From Chalciporus piperatus (taxonomy: Eukaryota > Basidiomycota > Agaricomycetes > Boletales > Boletaceae), in the NCBI GenBank assembly GCA_038093975.1, contig JBBPTG010000052.1, positions 95,545 through 159,544 on the forward strand: DNA of 64,000 bases, written 5' to 3'. The notes beneath the pieces are model-generated. The model searched no databases, was not told where the DNA came from, and saw nothing but the letters and a program-made list of their open reading frames with translations. This document shows, in pieces, positions 1 to 12,363 of the stretch. The translations under genes were made by a program, and so were the position numbers. How positions within the stretch are numbered: position 1 is the first letter of the stretch; the number at the start of each line of letters is the position of its first letter.

Positions 1-51
1 TCTGAAGAACGGGGGCGAGGCAGATTTGCGGACCTTGTGCACGCTCGTACG

Positions 52-321
52 TTAAAGCAAGTTCTGATGCCTTCGACGATAGGTCCCTGTGGGTCCTGTG
101 TCATCAGGGTGGCATTTCATAAATGCAGTCTGGAGCACAATCGACAGATACATCGCGTCGACCGTTCGCAACACAAGTCCCGGACGCACGCCCGCGCAGA
201 TAAAGTCACCGGGTGTCACGGCTCGGTAGGTGTATGTCCATTGGGATATAGCAATGTCCCAATCAGGAAGGACGATCAACTTTTGTGCCGTTCTGCAAAG
301 CACCGATGACGTTCGTCCCAA
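52..321 (-). CDS. possible terminal exon of an unrecognised gene
   Basis: An 89-codon frame on the minus strand ends in a stop at about 52. It has an even amino-acid composition, including a DWDIAISQW segment and an RRRH near the C-terminus. I do not recognise the family. It could be the last exon of a gene transcribed away from the P450 at 531, sharing its upstream region. The opposite strand is also open over the same bases, so this may be chance. Confidence 0.2.
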   Translation of the reverse strand: MGRTSSVLCRTAQKLIVLPDWDIAISQWTYTYRAVTPGDFICAGVRPGLVLRTVDAMYLSIVLQTAFMKCHPDDTGPTGTYRRRHQNLL

Positions 322-388
322 TATGCTCGGCGGGTGGAATCTTGGCCCGTGACTTTGTTATGATATGTTTTTGTCACTCCTCCGAGGA

Positions 389-395
389 TATAAAG
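389..395 (+). promoter_or_regulatory. TATA box of the P450 gene
   Basis: TATAAAG lies about 140 bp before the ATG at 531. A long CT-rich tract from about 405 to 460 follows it, as is common in the 5' leader of strongly expressed fungal genes. Confidence 0.5.
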
Positions 396-530
396 AGGTC
401 CACTCCTCTTTTCCTCTCCATCCCTCCTTCTCTCCCCGGTCCACCTCCCTCCCCCGCGTCCCCTAGCGACGCAGGCAATCCCCGACCTCACTTCTTGAAT
501 TATATTCTCCTCCCGGGCTAACCCATCACT

Positions 531-2521
531 ATGGAATTCATCCACACTGCGACGACGACCGTCCCCCCTTCTTGGATACCCCATAACATCGGCCTCGCAT
601 TCATCTCCCTCGTCATTCTCTACGCCGTCTGGCGCGCGATATACCAACTATTTTTCTCCCCCCTGAGTGCGATACCCGGGCCCTGGTACGCGGCAATATC
701 AGATTTCTGGATGACGACGCATGTCATACGCCTTCAACAATGCAAGATCAATCACCAACTTTTCGAGGAATACGGCCCAGTCGTGCGCGTTGGTCCCAAT
801 AAGGTGATATTCAAGGACGCCACCTCTATGCGTAGCATCTACTGCATCCACAAATTCGACAAGAGTCGCTTCTACAAGAGTTTCCTTACGTTCGTCCCTG
901 TTTCGTTATTTGCTCATTCAAGTTAGCTGACGACCCCGTTAGGAACGAGAATGATCACGCGTGATTATCTCTCATTAATGATCGCGCGCATATATACTTA
1001 TTTGACTATAGGATGACAACCTTGGACCATGCTGGTCATGCAGCGCGGCGGAAGGGGTATTCTCCGCACTATACTTCGGCTAACTTGGCCATGTTCGAGC
1101 CCGAGGCTCATTTCCATACCGCGGAACTTATCAACGTGGGTGGCAATTAGTTCTCCATATATGCGTCTTATCCACGTCGCAAAACGAAATAGGCTCTGGA
1201 ACATGTCAAGGGAAAGCATCCTTTGGACTGTCTTGTGTTGTTCCGCCACTTCATGGTCGATGTGATCATCTCATCTTCTCACGGCTATCGCCAAGGTGCT
1301 CTCAGTAGGTGGATCTCTGGCGCCATGGATCCCATTGCAACTGCGATTTCCGACTTTCCGAAGAGAGGAATCACCGTAGGTTTATGTTTATCGGACTAGA
1401 TCGGTGCTGAACCAGGCCTCTCAGCGAAGCACTATGCCGCCCAGCTTATGGAATCTGATATGTCGCATCCCTAATCGACGGTGGCGCCAGATTTGCGACT
1501 CAGATAAGATCATGGGAGAGGTTGTACCTCCGGTTTCATGCTTCGCCTCCGATACTGATCCGCGGAATCACTTAGTTCGTTGGTGCCCGCGTGTATGAGA
1601 TGCGCGCGCAAGAGGACCAGGGCAAGTTTGATCAATCAGATAAGATCACTCTCCTGGAACGTCTCCTTCGACACAAGTATTCCCCAGACCAGCAAATGCC
1701 AGACCACGATATCATCTCAGAGATGATGGGACACATGTTCGTCTTTCTTTCTAAGCAGTAATGCGAATCTAAATGTCGCTCGCAGGATTGCAGGCTCCGA
1801 TACCACTTCTAACACCCTATCCTACTTCTTCTGGGAGTTGAGTCGCCGCCAGGATGTTGCGAGCAAGCTGCAAGCCGAACTCGACCAGGCTATGCCTGAT
1901 CGACACCTGATCCCCGATATAGCCGTCCTCCAGAAGCTTCCGTACTTGAATGCTTTCGTCAAAGAGGGTGAGCATGACCTTCGGTCTCGAACGAAGGTCG
2001 AGATCACTCATAAACGTAGGTCTTCGCCTGTATTCAGCAGTTCCCAGCAAATTGGAGCGCGTTGTTCCATCGTCCATCCACAAGAATGGCGCATTGGATG
2101 AACCGTTTGACCTGATGGGCTACGCTCTGCCTCCAGGGACGGTAGTTGGGACGCAGAGTTGGTCGATGCATCGTGACCCCACTATCTTTCCCTCCCCGGA
2201 ACGTTTCATTCCCGAGCGCTGGCTCCAGGGACCAGACGCCACCGCAATGATGGCGCAATACCTGATGCCGTTTGGGATAGGAAACCGCATGTGCGGTGGG
2301 ATGAATTTGGCTTATATGATGCTCAGAATCACGGTGGCAGCGTTGATCAGGAACTTCAACGTCGTGGCACCCCCCGAAACCAACGAACGAAGTATGGAGA
2401 TCAAGGACGCCTTTGTAAGCTCGTGGAGTATCGCTCGCAATTCAATTGACTTAAACATCCCTTGCCAGGTGATATTCCCAGCCGCTCTGGAGTGCAAACT
2501 CGCCTTCCACCCCCGCAACTG
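531..2521 (+). CDS. cytochrome P450 monooxygenase, ER-anchored
   Basis: Heme-thiolate monooxygenase, likely for secondary metabolism or xenobiotics. The substrate cannot be read from sequence. The protein opens with a hydrophobic anchor (about residues 20-45), then a proline-rich PGPW hinge. The I-helix oxygen-binding motif reads AGSDTT (near 1793-1812). The K-helix ExxR reads E-G-L-R, split by an intron at about 1968-2017. A PERF-type motif (SPERFIPERW) follows, and the Cys loop is PFGIGNRMCGG (near 2269-2300), a good match to FxxGxRxCxG. At least six introns of 45-75 bp are needed, for example about 898-1011, 1377-1400, 1739-1786 and 2415-2468. All landmarks are present, so the gene looks functional. 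Family membership is certain; the CYP number is not. Internal exon edges are hand-read. Confidence 0.93.
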
Positions 2522-3214
2522 AAAAGCGTCCGTGTGACACCCATCCTACACCACGCCCTCCCTACGAACATGTTATAGCGTTTTCCATTCACTTCCTTCT
2601 CGGTAGAGTAACACCCACCTTATAATCTCTTAATAGTAGGACGATGCCTATATCATCGCGCCGCTTTCGATGTCTATATTCCGGTACTGTTGAACCCTCT
2701 GCGACGACGCATCCAAGATACCCCAACTGGCAGGACCATTCTCATTGTACCTATATCCCGACCATGTAGTCCTTAGAACCTTCTCTTGGTCTTTTTAGCT
2801 GGCTACCAAATGTGACAATTGTTTTCGCTACCTGATTTGGATGCGCTCCTTGCACTCGAACATGGATGTACACTAGCCAAACATCCGAACCTCGTGTTGA
2901 TTCCCATTTTCTGCTTCACCGAAATGTTCAAGAAGCTTCAAGCTGACGCCCGGGGCCAGACTGGTGCCGTTCTGGCGCCAGATATTATCTAGTATTGCTC
3001 TAGCCTAGAGCTCGAGCGAATGCAGGAACTTGAATGCTCAAGCGCTCATGATCTCGGATCTTCTTCGCTTCGGTAATCGCGCAAGGGTCAACTCCAGAAT
3101 TTTTTCACCCCCCTCCCGTTGTTCCAGAACATTTGGTCGACCAGCCTGAGGGTAAATCTCGATCGACTGCGGTCTCCAGTTCTCTATTGGCATCAGCAGC
3201 TTTTCACTTCAACA
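2522..3214. other. spacer between P450 and permease genes
   Basis: No open frame longer than about 60 codons and no recognisable motif. It holds the P450 3' flank and the permease promoter. I see no clear TATA box. Confidence 0.5.
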
Positions 3215-5641
3215 ATGGCCACTAGAAACTCTGAGGATCCTTCTAACAGCAACGGCAAAGAGCACGACGAAAGGGCAGACCGCCCGGGGTCGCGTCTCAA
3301 ACCTTTCTTTGGCTTAAACCCCATGCCCTCCTCTACCAACTCGGAGAATGGAACGAAACGGGCCATGCAAAGTCGACACCTCATGATGCTTGGTGAGTCC
3401 GATATTCTCAGGAACTTTCTTCACAGTTCTGGACTAGTCGTGTTTTAGCCATCGGGGGAACCATTGGAACGGGCATCTTCCTAAGTGCTGGGTCGGTAAG
3501 AGGAGGCGTTGCGTCCCGGTCTTACATCCCGTAACCTTCGCAGGCAATCGCACTTGCAGGTCCAGGCAGTGCTATTCTTTCGTATGCAGTCGTTGGCTTG
3601 TTTGTCTATACCGTCGTGATTACGCTGTGAGTCCCGTGGTCCTGCGTCCTTGGGACTTGGGGGATGAAAACGCTGACTCGAGCTCCCTTGGGTTCAGAGG
3701 TGAAATGACGGCAATGTTTCCCGTCTCTGGTGCATTCTCCGTTTTCGGGAGTAGGTTTGTGTCTCCTGCCCTTGGTTTTACGCTAGGTAAGAGATTTGGT
3801 GGGATCTGCTGGGGGATGTTGATTGTTGACTCTCAAAGTATGGTAGGGTGGAATTATTGGCTGCAGTGGTGTGTGGTTTGCTCGTCTGCTACTACTTCTG
3901 AGGCTAGCCCGGCTCTCGCTCACCTGTCCTTTGATACTCATGTGACAGGAGTTTGTCTATTCGTGAGTGCATCATTGCATGTTCCGCTCATTCAGGCTTA
4001 TTGGTATTGTCATCAGCCAGCGAGTTAACGGCTGCTGCCATCATTCTACAGGTATGACCCTACTCAGAGTAACACTAGCGTGGTGATAGAACGTTTCATA
4101 CAGTTCTGGGCACCCCAGGTTCAGCCATGGCAATGGGCCCTTGTCATCATCGTTCCCATATTTCTTTTACAGTTGATACACGTCCGACTCTACGGTACGA
4201 TCCTTTTCCAGTCGAAATGGGGTGTTAGAATTGAACATCATTCAGGTGAATCGGAGTACTGGTTTGCGATGATCAAGGTTTTTATGATCATCATTTTCAT
4301 ACTCGTCGGCCTCATCTATGATTGGGGTGGGATCAAAGGTCATCCTGGTCCCGTAAGCAATTCTCTCAATTGACCGGTACAAAACTCCCTGATACTCTTA
4401 GACAGGGACTTTCGAATTTCCACGACGGACAAGCCTTCATCGGGGGATTTGCCAACTTTGCACAAACGTTCGTGTATGCGTTTTACTCGTATGGAGGAGT
4501 GGAGCTCGTCGCCATTGCAGCTGGCGAGTCAGCTCGTCCTTGGAAGGCCGTTCCGCGCGCTTTCAAGGCGACCTTCCTTCGTATTGTCCTCTTCTACATC
4601 CTTACCATTCTGACTATCGGATTGTGCATCAATTGGCAAGACCCGACTCTCTTGAGGGCAGCTTACAGTGAACTTTCAACCCTTTGACTCGTTTCGCTCA
4701 CTTGTTGACGTGCTTTCATACAGACTCGGATGTCACTGCATCTCCGTTGACTGTTATATTCCAAAGAGCGGGTTTTGGCGCCGCAGTCCATGTTATCAAT
4801 GCCGTCCTGCTCACTGCTGTGCTTTCCGCGACGAACTCTGCCTTCTATGGTAGTTCCCGAATGCTGTTTGCTCTGGCGAAGTCAGGGCAAGCTCCTCGCA
4901 TCTTTGGTTGGGCAAACCGGCGCGGAGTTCCTGTTCCCGCATTACTGTAAGCCTTTCCTTGCAGCTTTTTAGAATGCATCTGGTTTGACGAGTGTATTCA
5001 CAGTATGTCCCTCGCGGCCTCCTGCCTCGCATTCCTGACTACCATATGGGGCTCAGGCATCGTCTTCACCTGGCTGCTCAACTTGACAGGAATATCGGCC
5101 TTGTTGGTATGGGGATCTATTGGCGTCATTTCTCTTCGCTTCAGAGTGGCATGGAAAGCGCAGGGACGACCGCTCTCTGATCTCCCGTATAGACAACCGC
5201 TGTTTCCTTTGTTGCCGATTGGCGTCGTCGTGCTTGCGACGCTCATGTTCATTGCGGAGGGGTATTCTGCGGTCAAGCAACAACCTTTTGCGGCGAGGGT
5301 GAGCATCCGATTCTCCTCATGCTCGTGATCAGGCGCTGTTGTGGGATGTGGCCACGCTCATACGCTTTGTTCAGAACGTCCTCGCGACGTACATTGGTGT
5401 TGCATTGTACGCTATTCTCTATGTGGGTTATACCATTTATGAACGGTTAGGCCTTGGGAGGCGGCAACATTTCGTGCCACTTCTCGAGGTTGATTTGGAG
5501 ACGGATGCGGTGTGGAAAGGAGGGGATGCGGTTCGTGTGAGGGAGCAGGGCGAGCTAGAGAAGAAGGCTGTCGATGGAACTGAGACGTCTCAGTTGGTTA
5601 GCATTCGCAGGGGAATGTTGGAATGGTTGAGGAAGTGTTAG
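3215..5641 (+). CDS. amino-acid permease, fungal YAT/APC family
   Basis: Proton-coupled amino-acid importer of the plasma membrane. A hydrophilic head (MATRNSEDPS...) leads to the diagnostic first membrane helix AIGGTIGTGIFLSAGS. The chain continues through GEMTAMFPVSGAFSVFGSRF and WNYWLQW, then ASELTAAAIILQ, VRLYGESEYWFAMIKV, a GGVELVAIAAGE block and RTCFGS-like NSAFYGSSRMLFALA. The tail helices end near LYVGYTIYERLGLG. This order matches the YAT family, with about twelve membrane segments spread over at least ten exons. The start at 3215 is the only ATG giving the usual short polar N-terminus, and the stop is at 5639. No frame break was found when introns were removed by eye. Substrate range (general versus basic amino acids) cannot be decided. 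Confidence 0.9.
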
Positions 5642-8164
5642 AAAGCTCGCGGGTCTTGGGTCAGACTCCACCTTCACCAATCCCGTCATCCAAGGCGGCA
5701 TTCTTTGGCAGTATAAGCCCTTCGTCATACTATACGGACGACATCCAGGTCAATAAATTTCTGCGTGTTTTCAACCCGGAAGGTAGTAGAACGCGACTCA
5801 ATTTTGCTGCTGTCGATCCGAGGATACAGTTTTCAAGACCTTCCAACTGGCGAATCTGCGCGACCACACCGTACCAATTTTTCATCGAGACCTTTCTCTA
5901 TCATGAGAAGCCGTGCGTCAGAACCACCGTTTGTATCGACCCTTGGATTTTCATCTGCCTCCGGTGAAAGGGATGGTGGTTGCTGCGCAGAGCTGGTCCA
6001 GGCATCGTAACGTCACCATCGTTGCCTGCCCGCTTCATGCATGCACTCGTCCCACAGAGTTTACCTGAAGATTATAGAACTGATCAGATTCATATTACCC
6101 CATCCAGACGCTGAAGCGCATGGCAACTTTCGCTTAGAGAGAAACCTAGCGATTGGTTCGCCTAACCTTCGTGCTTAGCACAAAGACGACTGACCATAGA
6201 CGGATCATCATCGGAACAGCTACTTCTCAGATGAGTCCACCAGCTCTCCTTGAATTCCACATGTTTCCCTCGTGTGATCCAATTATCACGGCACCAACCG
6301 CCAGCTTGGTTCCATCGTTCTAGTTATAGACTTGGGCATAGCGATGCCCATGCCCCTTTCTCACCAATGTCGAAGGCGGAGTGTGACGAGTGAGCCCCGA
6401 AAATTCAATTATCCCAAGATAAGTTGGTAAAGTGCGGTACACCAAATACGCGCGCCCCACGTTCTGTCAACGCAGGACGACAGATATTGCGTTTTGCGGC
6501 GAGATATTGGACACCGAATGACAGGTGAAAGTTGATTGGTCTTACTCAGATGTAATGGCGTATGATGCACGAGGGAAAATTGGAACATACATATCGAGAT
6601 CCGGCAAATCCGCCAGTAGCAGCCATGTCTCCTTGAGCTGGGTTGTAAACATCCGCGTATGAATGCGGCGGCCTGTGAAATCTCCGTGGTCCCCGCAGGC
6701 CGCTATGCATCTCGCAGAGGACAAGAGTCGGAGTGTTTCAGTGTACCTGGTCAGGTGAACGATGAGTAATGGTTATAACCACTCCGGGCTGATAAGGCAA
6801 AACAGATCCATAAACTACTTAGCATTCAGGAGGCCAAAAATAATCATTTCTACAGCACCTTCTGAGCAAATCTCTGCTTAAGCTGTGTCCACTGAACAGG
6901 GGTTGGTTAGCGCAGGCGATGCCGACGTGATGAAGGCAATCAGCGATGCATGTGCGACACCAGGAGCATGGGCATACGCGATCCCAATGACGGGTAATTT
7001 ATCGCTCATGGTCTAGAAATCAGTACTCAGCAACTGCACGACAAGGCACAAAGGTCGATCGATTGTCCTGTTCGAGTGATAAAATAGATGACACAAGTCT
7101 CGAGGACGCTGAGGTCCCAAAGTTTATCCCTGACTCTGCAGGAAAACCGTGGAGGATCTTCAAGGCGATCAAAATGGTTTCTCCTGCGGGATAAGCAGAA
7201 CAAGATGAGTCAGTTGAATTGCGACGCGGAGGATTTTCATTGGGAGGGACGCAAGCTATGTGATTGGGTGGTACCCTAACCAAGCTTCGCTTCTTGTACC
7301 CGGGCCTCGGAGTCGCATCCAAGGGTATCATCCGGACAACTTTGAAAGTCTCTACAACCAAAGTCGGCGACGAAAGTGTGTCGTTTTACTCCGCAGACAA
7401 TGCGTACTGCCTGGAAATGGGCACACTATGTACGATGAGAATAGTACAAACTTGCAAGTTTCGCCGAATCGAAAACCTAAGCATACCGGAAAATTCCTGG
7501 CTAGCCTCCCTTTCATAGCTTCAAATACCGCCAATCTCGATATTGACGAACCTTCCCACAGAATGGAGAGGGACAAGTGACTTTAACAGTGTAAGTCAGT
7601 GCAGTGCTGCGCTGCGCCTCGAGGTGATGTGATTACGCTGAGAGTCTGTCTCATTGAGGAATGCAGAGAGCCACCATCACGGGCATCAACTTCCAGTCTT
7701 CAAGAGGCTGTGTCAACACTGGCACAAGTTACCGCGACTTCAGGACATGGACAGAGTGTGAGTGACATTCGCCATATCAGCACATTCCTGTTTAGCTCTA
7801 CTTGGGCGTTGAAGGTGAATGTTCCTTGACAGCGCATGGCAGTGACTGACACCCCTTTGACAGATGGTGTTGATCTGATGGCATGAGTAAGATCTGGATG
7901 AGGATCTGCTGGCCCCTACGCCTCACTATACTCGGCGAGCGAGCATCAAGATCTGAACCTTGTTGACATCACCTTGAAAAAAAAAAGTTGTTTCATATGT
8001 GTACAATACACGATTGATGCACTAATTTGACTGCTCTAGCCTCTACCTACTAACTTATGACAACACCGATTGATCTATCGAACAATAAATCAGAACTAGA
8101 CCAACAACAACAAAAACTTCCAAAAAAACCCCCGTAGGACCACACCCCCTCACTCATGGCCCAT
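5642..8164. other. 2.5 kb gene-poor spacer
   Basis: Only short overlapping frames on both strands; none has a recognisable domain or clean intron-linked continuation. A run of ten A near 7978 may relate to 3' ends of the minus-strand gene at 8165. The stretch could hold decayed repeats, but I see no paired termini. Confidence 0.4.
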
Positions 8165-11039
8165 TTAGTCATACGTATACTCTGACGACCTCGGTCCACG
8201 CGTCCTAACGGGCGCTCCACCACCGACGTTGGCAGCCGTGTTCGCATTCGTGACAGAATCCACGAGAGAATCGTTGCTACTGAGATAAGCAGGATCGTTG
8301 TACATGCTTGGTTGGTATCGGGTGTATGACGGTTTTGCCTGCTGAGATCCCAACGATGCGTTCGATTGTTGCTTGGAAACACGACCAGTTCCTGTCGCAC
8401 CTTCGGTGGAACTACCAGCGGATTGGATGGGCCTGGCCCGCGTTGCAGGCGTCATCCCAGCAGAGCTATCACGCCTACGACGTCCCTCCGAAGGTGCACT
8501 TCCAGCATATGAAGGTGCGCTGTACGTAGCAGAACGCGAGATAGGAGGAACCGGGTATGTAACGCCAGAAGGTACCGGCGATTGTGCGTAAAAGGATATT
8601 GGGGTTTTCGATCGACCAGATTCTCGTTCGGACGACGGAGCCCCATATGGAACTGTGTAACGATGGGCCTGGGCACTGCTAGTGCCACCTGTGTTTTGGG
8701 GTATCACTGGACCCTGGGACGAGCTACTGGCGCTTGCCGATGGGAAGAAGCCCGGGGGAAGTTGTCTACCATCTGGCAACACGTTGTAAATCCCCCCTGC
8801 CAAGTTCGCGCGGGGGTTCTTCGGGGAGTGCGGAGGTGAAGGAGTGAATGGGCCATCATCATCATCATCATCTGGAGGAGGATGAGGAGGATGAGGAGCA
8901 GGCGCAGGGATGGGAAGGGGACGATTGGCGTGATCAGGGCTCAAGAAGCCATTGGGGGGAATAGCACCGTGTCCTCGGGACGGTGCGTCAGAAGGAGGCC
9001 CTGACTGTAAGCCGGTCAACTTAAGTCAAGACCATGCAAGTGGGTAGAAGAGAATTAAGTACCGGAGGTTCCACACTGATTTCAGGGACGGAACTGTCTG
9101 ATGAGAGGGGTCTCCGTTGATCAATATGGTCTGACCGAGTCTCTGGACGACCTTGCCGTTCAGAGTATCCCCGTCGGTGTCGGGGATCTTGCAAGACTTT
9201 CGGGGGAGACAGCGGAGTTGGTATCGTTGGGATCACTGGGCGATGCTTCGGAGGAGGGCCATAAATGGATGATTGAGAGCGGGACTTGGTTTGAAAAGAA
9301 ACTTCAGCTCATGAAATAGATCAAGAATGCCGGACACTCACACTTTCCGCGTATTGACGCCATTGCGCTGGCTGACTAGGGTCAGAATAACGCAACTCGT
9401 CCGCAAATTGCTGGTTCGCTTTCCTTTCCTGACGAAGTGTTTCGCCACTTTCCCTCTCCATTCCTCGGTGAGAATGGGGACCTTGTGAGGTGGATGCGAG
9501 AGTCTGTGAGTGGGGTGTTGTCGCACCCGAACGCACACTTTGGTCTTCGTGAATAACACTCAGACCCTGAGACCGCTCTCGACGCTTGCTACTGCTTGGC
9601 AGACCAACTATATCGAGCTGAGAGATAGTAGAAGATGCCGATTGCTTTGTGGATGCCAAAGATCCGTCGGGAGAGGTTCGACGTGGGGGTTGAGAATTAT
9701 CATATATGTAGTCACGACTCCTTCGTCTTTCAGGACGCGCCGTGGGCTGTTGCTCGACTGTTGGAGAGGGAATAGTACGATGCAACTCGTGAGGGGGAGG
9801 GAGATTAATGTTGTTGTTTTCGTCCACAGTTGGGATATACCCATCCGGAGGAACGTGGATTTCGGAATGGTATACACTCGGCGGCGAGTTACGAACAGAC
9901 ACAGGTCTGCCAGACGTCGGTTCGACAGGGGCATGAGGGGGGCCTTGCCACGGTTGTGGCTGAGGCCGAGGCTCGGGTTGACGGCCCGATGACTGGCTGG
10001 GAGCTGGTGGTGCACCGCTCGCAGCGGGGGAAGGGACAATTCGTGGTTCCGCCACTGTCGGAGGGGGAACGACGGATTCAGGAGCGCGCCTTCGAGTACT
10101 CCTGCCGGCGCTGTCTGTAGAATCTCGTGTGCTGCGAGAGCTGTGGCGCTGGGATTCCAGCGATGAATTGGCTGGGGTTTCAAGCCGGTGGACGTCAGGA
10201 GCAGTCCTAGAAGAGGAAGGCGGAGGGATTGGGGTGGCTGCTTCCAGGACTTCGATTTCCTCCTGTTCTTCCTCAGGAGCCTCCAATAACCTTTCAACCG
10301 CCTCAGTCGCCACTTCTTCCTGTCGACCGTTCTCGTAACCATCCCGATACGATACGCCCAACCTCCTTCCTCGACGAACGCCCTCTTCGAAACCCAAGCG
10401 ACGACCCTCTTCCCTCGCCAACTCTATCAACCGCTCCTCGTTCAACTTCCGAGCTTTAGAACGCGCTTCAAGAGCAGCATTCTCAGCTTCATCACGCTGA
10501 GCTTCTATCGCCTTGAGCACGTCCTGTGCACGGTTGATTTCTTGCTGAGCATTGGTCAACTGCAGCTTGTAGAGATTCAGCTCTTCCTGTGCACGTGCAG
10601 CCTCTCGCTGAGTAGCTATCCTCGCTTCGTTGATCGCTCTCGCGCGCTGTATCGTTTCTTCAATACGCGCCTCAGCCGCGTCGGCACGTTTGGTCTCTTG
10701 TTCGAGTCGATCGAAAGCCGTATAGAGGACTTTGCGCGTCTGCTTAGCCTCGTATTCCTCGTTGATGAGCATACGCAGTAAGTCATGTGGCGACGTGGTT
10801 GAATGCGCTCTTTCGCGCTCTCTGCGGAATTTGATGCCAGGACCGCGAGGAATACGATGAGGCGGCCCTAAATGTGGCTCATCCAAAGGTTCTGGTGAGA
10901 GAAGCTCTGTTCGGGGTGAGAGCAACGATGGGTCGGACTCGGTATTAATGCTGCAGCACAAAAATCAGCACAGGTGCCACTGAGAGCGCATATATGCGAC
11001 ATACATGCCACCGTGGTTGACTGGCCACGGCTGTGACAT
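8165..11039 (-). CDS. proline-rich coiled-coil protein, unknown function
   Basis: Three large exons on the minus strand (about 11039-10960 plus 10960-9342, then about 9284-9060, then 9019-8165). They encode roughly 900 residues. After a short N-terminus (MSQPWPVNHGG) comes a long heptad-rich Glu/Arg/Ala coiled coil, roughly residues 60-240, for example EAKQTRKVLYTAFDRLEQET. The rest is low-complexity Pro/Ser, with a DDDDDD run and a YEYTYD end. The start at 11039 is chosen because a GTATGT donor and a CAG acceptor join it in frame to the long exon; a start within the long exon would need a non-ATG codon. I recognise it only as a lineage-type hypothetical. Composition suggests a scaffold or cytoskeletal role, which is inference. 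Confidence 0.7.
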
Positions 11040-11432
11040 GGTTCTGTCAAGATGTATGCGTCAGTGGCAGAGACAGCATTCGATATTTGGACATACTTTG
11101 ATGGGGGGGTACCCCAGGGGTAATTGAGGGTATGCTTGTTAGTGTACAGATGGATGTTATAGACAAGGGAATAGAAAGGCTATTCACAGATTTGTCACAG
11201 ATAAATAAAGACTTCTCTCTTCGAGAAGGAATACTGTGCAACTTCCATAGAATGCCTGTTTCAGTTTCAGATCCGTGACATCCACGATCACGTGAGGGAC
11301 TACCTTGTGTGGAAGTGAGGTGACACTGCTTGGTCATGTCACGCTGTATATGATGATAGCCACTGAACCTTATTTTCTTGTACCATCTCAAGACCCATCA
11401 CCACCTCCCCTCGGACAGGAGAAAAGAAAAGC
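11040..11432. promoter_or_regulatory. shared divergent promoter spacer
   Basis: A 393-bp spacer separates the divergent starts of the coiled-coil gene (11039, minus) and the L10a gene (11433, plus). It must hold both promoters. A pyrimidine-rich block (CCACCTCCCCTC) sits just before the L10a ATG, as is usual for fungal ribosomal-protein genes. Confidence 0.5.
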
Positions 11433-12363
11433 ATGAGGTATACATCAAATACACGGCTGTTGAAAAACTTTCCTGATCACTTCGTGCAGCGCAAGCAAGC
11501 TCTCAGTGTCAAGCGTGCGGGGCTCCGTCAGAGACCTTCTGGCTGCAGCCAATGACGAGAAAAAACGCAACTTTGTGGAGACAATCGAACTCCAGATCGG
11601 TCTCAAGAATTACGACCCTCAGAGAGACAAACGTTTCTCCGGCACTGTCAAGTAATCAGATCCCCATCGAACTGTTCCCTCATGTTTGACTTGGCGCGTT
11701 TTGTAGATTGCCCAACATCCCCCGCCCTCGGATGTCCATTTGCATTCTCGCAGATGCTGCTGACATCGATCGTGCTAAGCAAATCGAACTCGAGTACATG
11801 TCCGTTGATGACTTGAAGAAGTAAGCGCGCTCGATCGTATCGCTAGAATGACACGCATATATCCCTTACTCAGGCTCAACAAGAACAAGAAGCTTGTCAA
11901 GAAGCTTTCCAAGAAATACGATGCTTTCCTTTCTTCCGAAACCCTCATCAAGCAGATTCCCCGTCTTCTTGGCCCCGGTCTCTCCAAAGGTATGAGTAGT
12001 TTTTCTGATCGCTCGTCGACGTGGATGCTAATCGCTAACGCTCGGCAGCTGGGAAGTTCCCAACTCCCGTTTCGCATGCTGAAGACTTGTCGAACAAGAT
12101 CACCGAAGTTCGTTCGACCATCAAGTTCCAGCTCAAGAAGGTGCTTTGCTTGGGTGTTGCCGTCGGACACGTCCAGATGACCGAGGACCAAGTTCTGGGC
12201 AACGTCATGCTTAGTATGTGTCCCTCACCGGGAACGCAGTTTCGAATGTTCATATATGCGTGCAGGCATCAACTTCTTGGTCTCTCTGCTCAAGAAGAAC
12301 TGGCAAAACGTCAAGTCGCTCCACATCAAGAGCACGATGGGCAAGCCCGTCCGTCTCTACTGA
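11433..12363 (+). CDS. RPL10A: 60S ribosomal protein L10a (uL1)
   Basis: Component of the L1 stalk of the large ribosomal subunit, where it guides release of deacylated tRNA. Spliced by eye, the protein has the family hallmarks in order: [93 protein letters not shown], and the C-terminal [14 protein letters not shown] with GKPVRLY before the stop at 12361. Length is about 215 residues, as usual. Introns lie near 11652-11710, 11821-11877, 11991-12048 and 12212-12267. The first exon is uncertain: ATGAG before a GTATAC donor at 11438, rejoining at an AAG acceptor, gives [15 protein letters not shown] acceptor just upstream would not keep frame with that exon. Confidence 0.9.

Noticed and set aside
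5623..6010. 114- and 81-codon frames just after the permease stop
   Set aside because: Overlap the permease end and each other, no domain; likely chance.
9608..10342. 244-codon minus-strand frame and several long plus-strand frames over the coiled-coil gene
   Set aside because: They are shadows in other frames of the 546-codon exon; composition is an Arg/Leu/Pro echo of the repetitive coding sequence.
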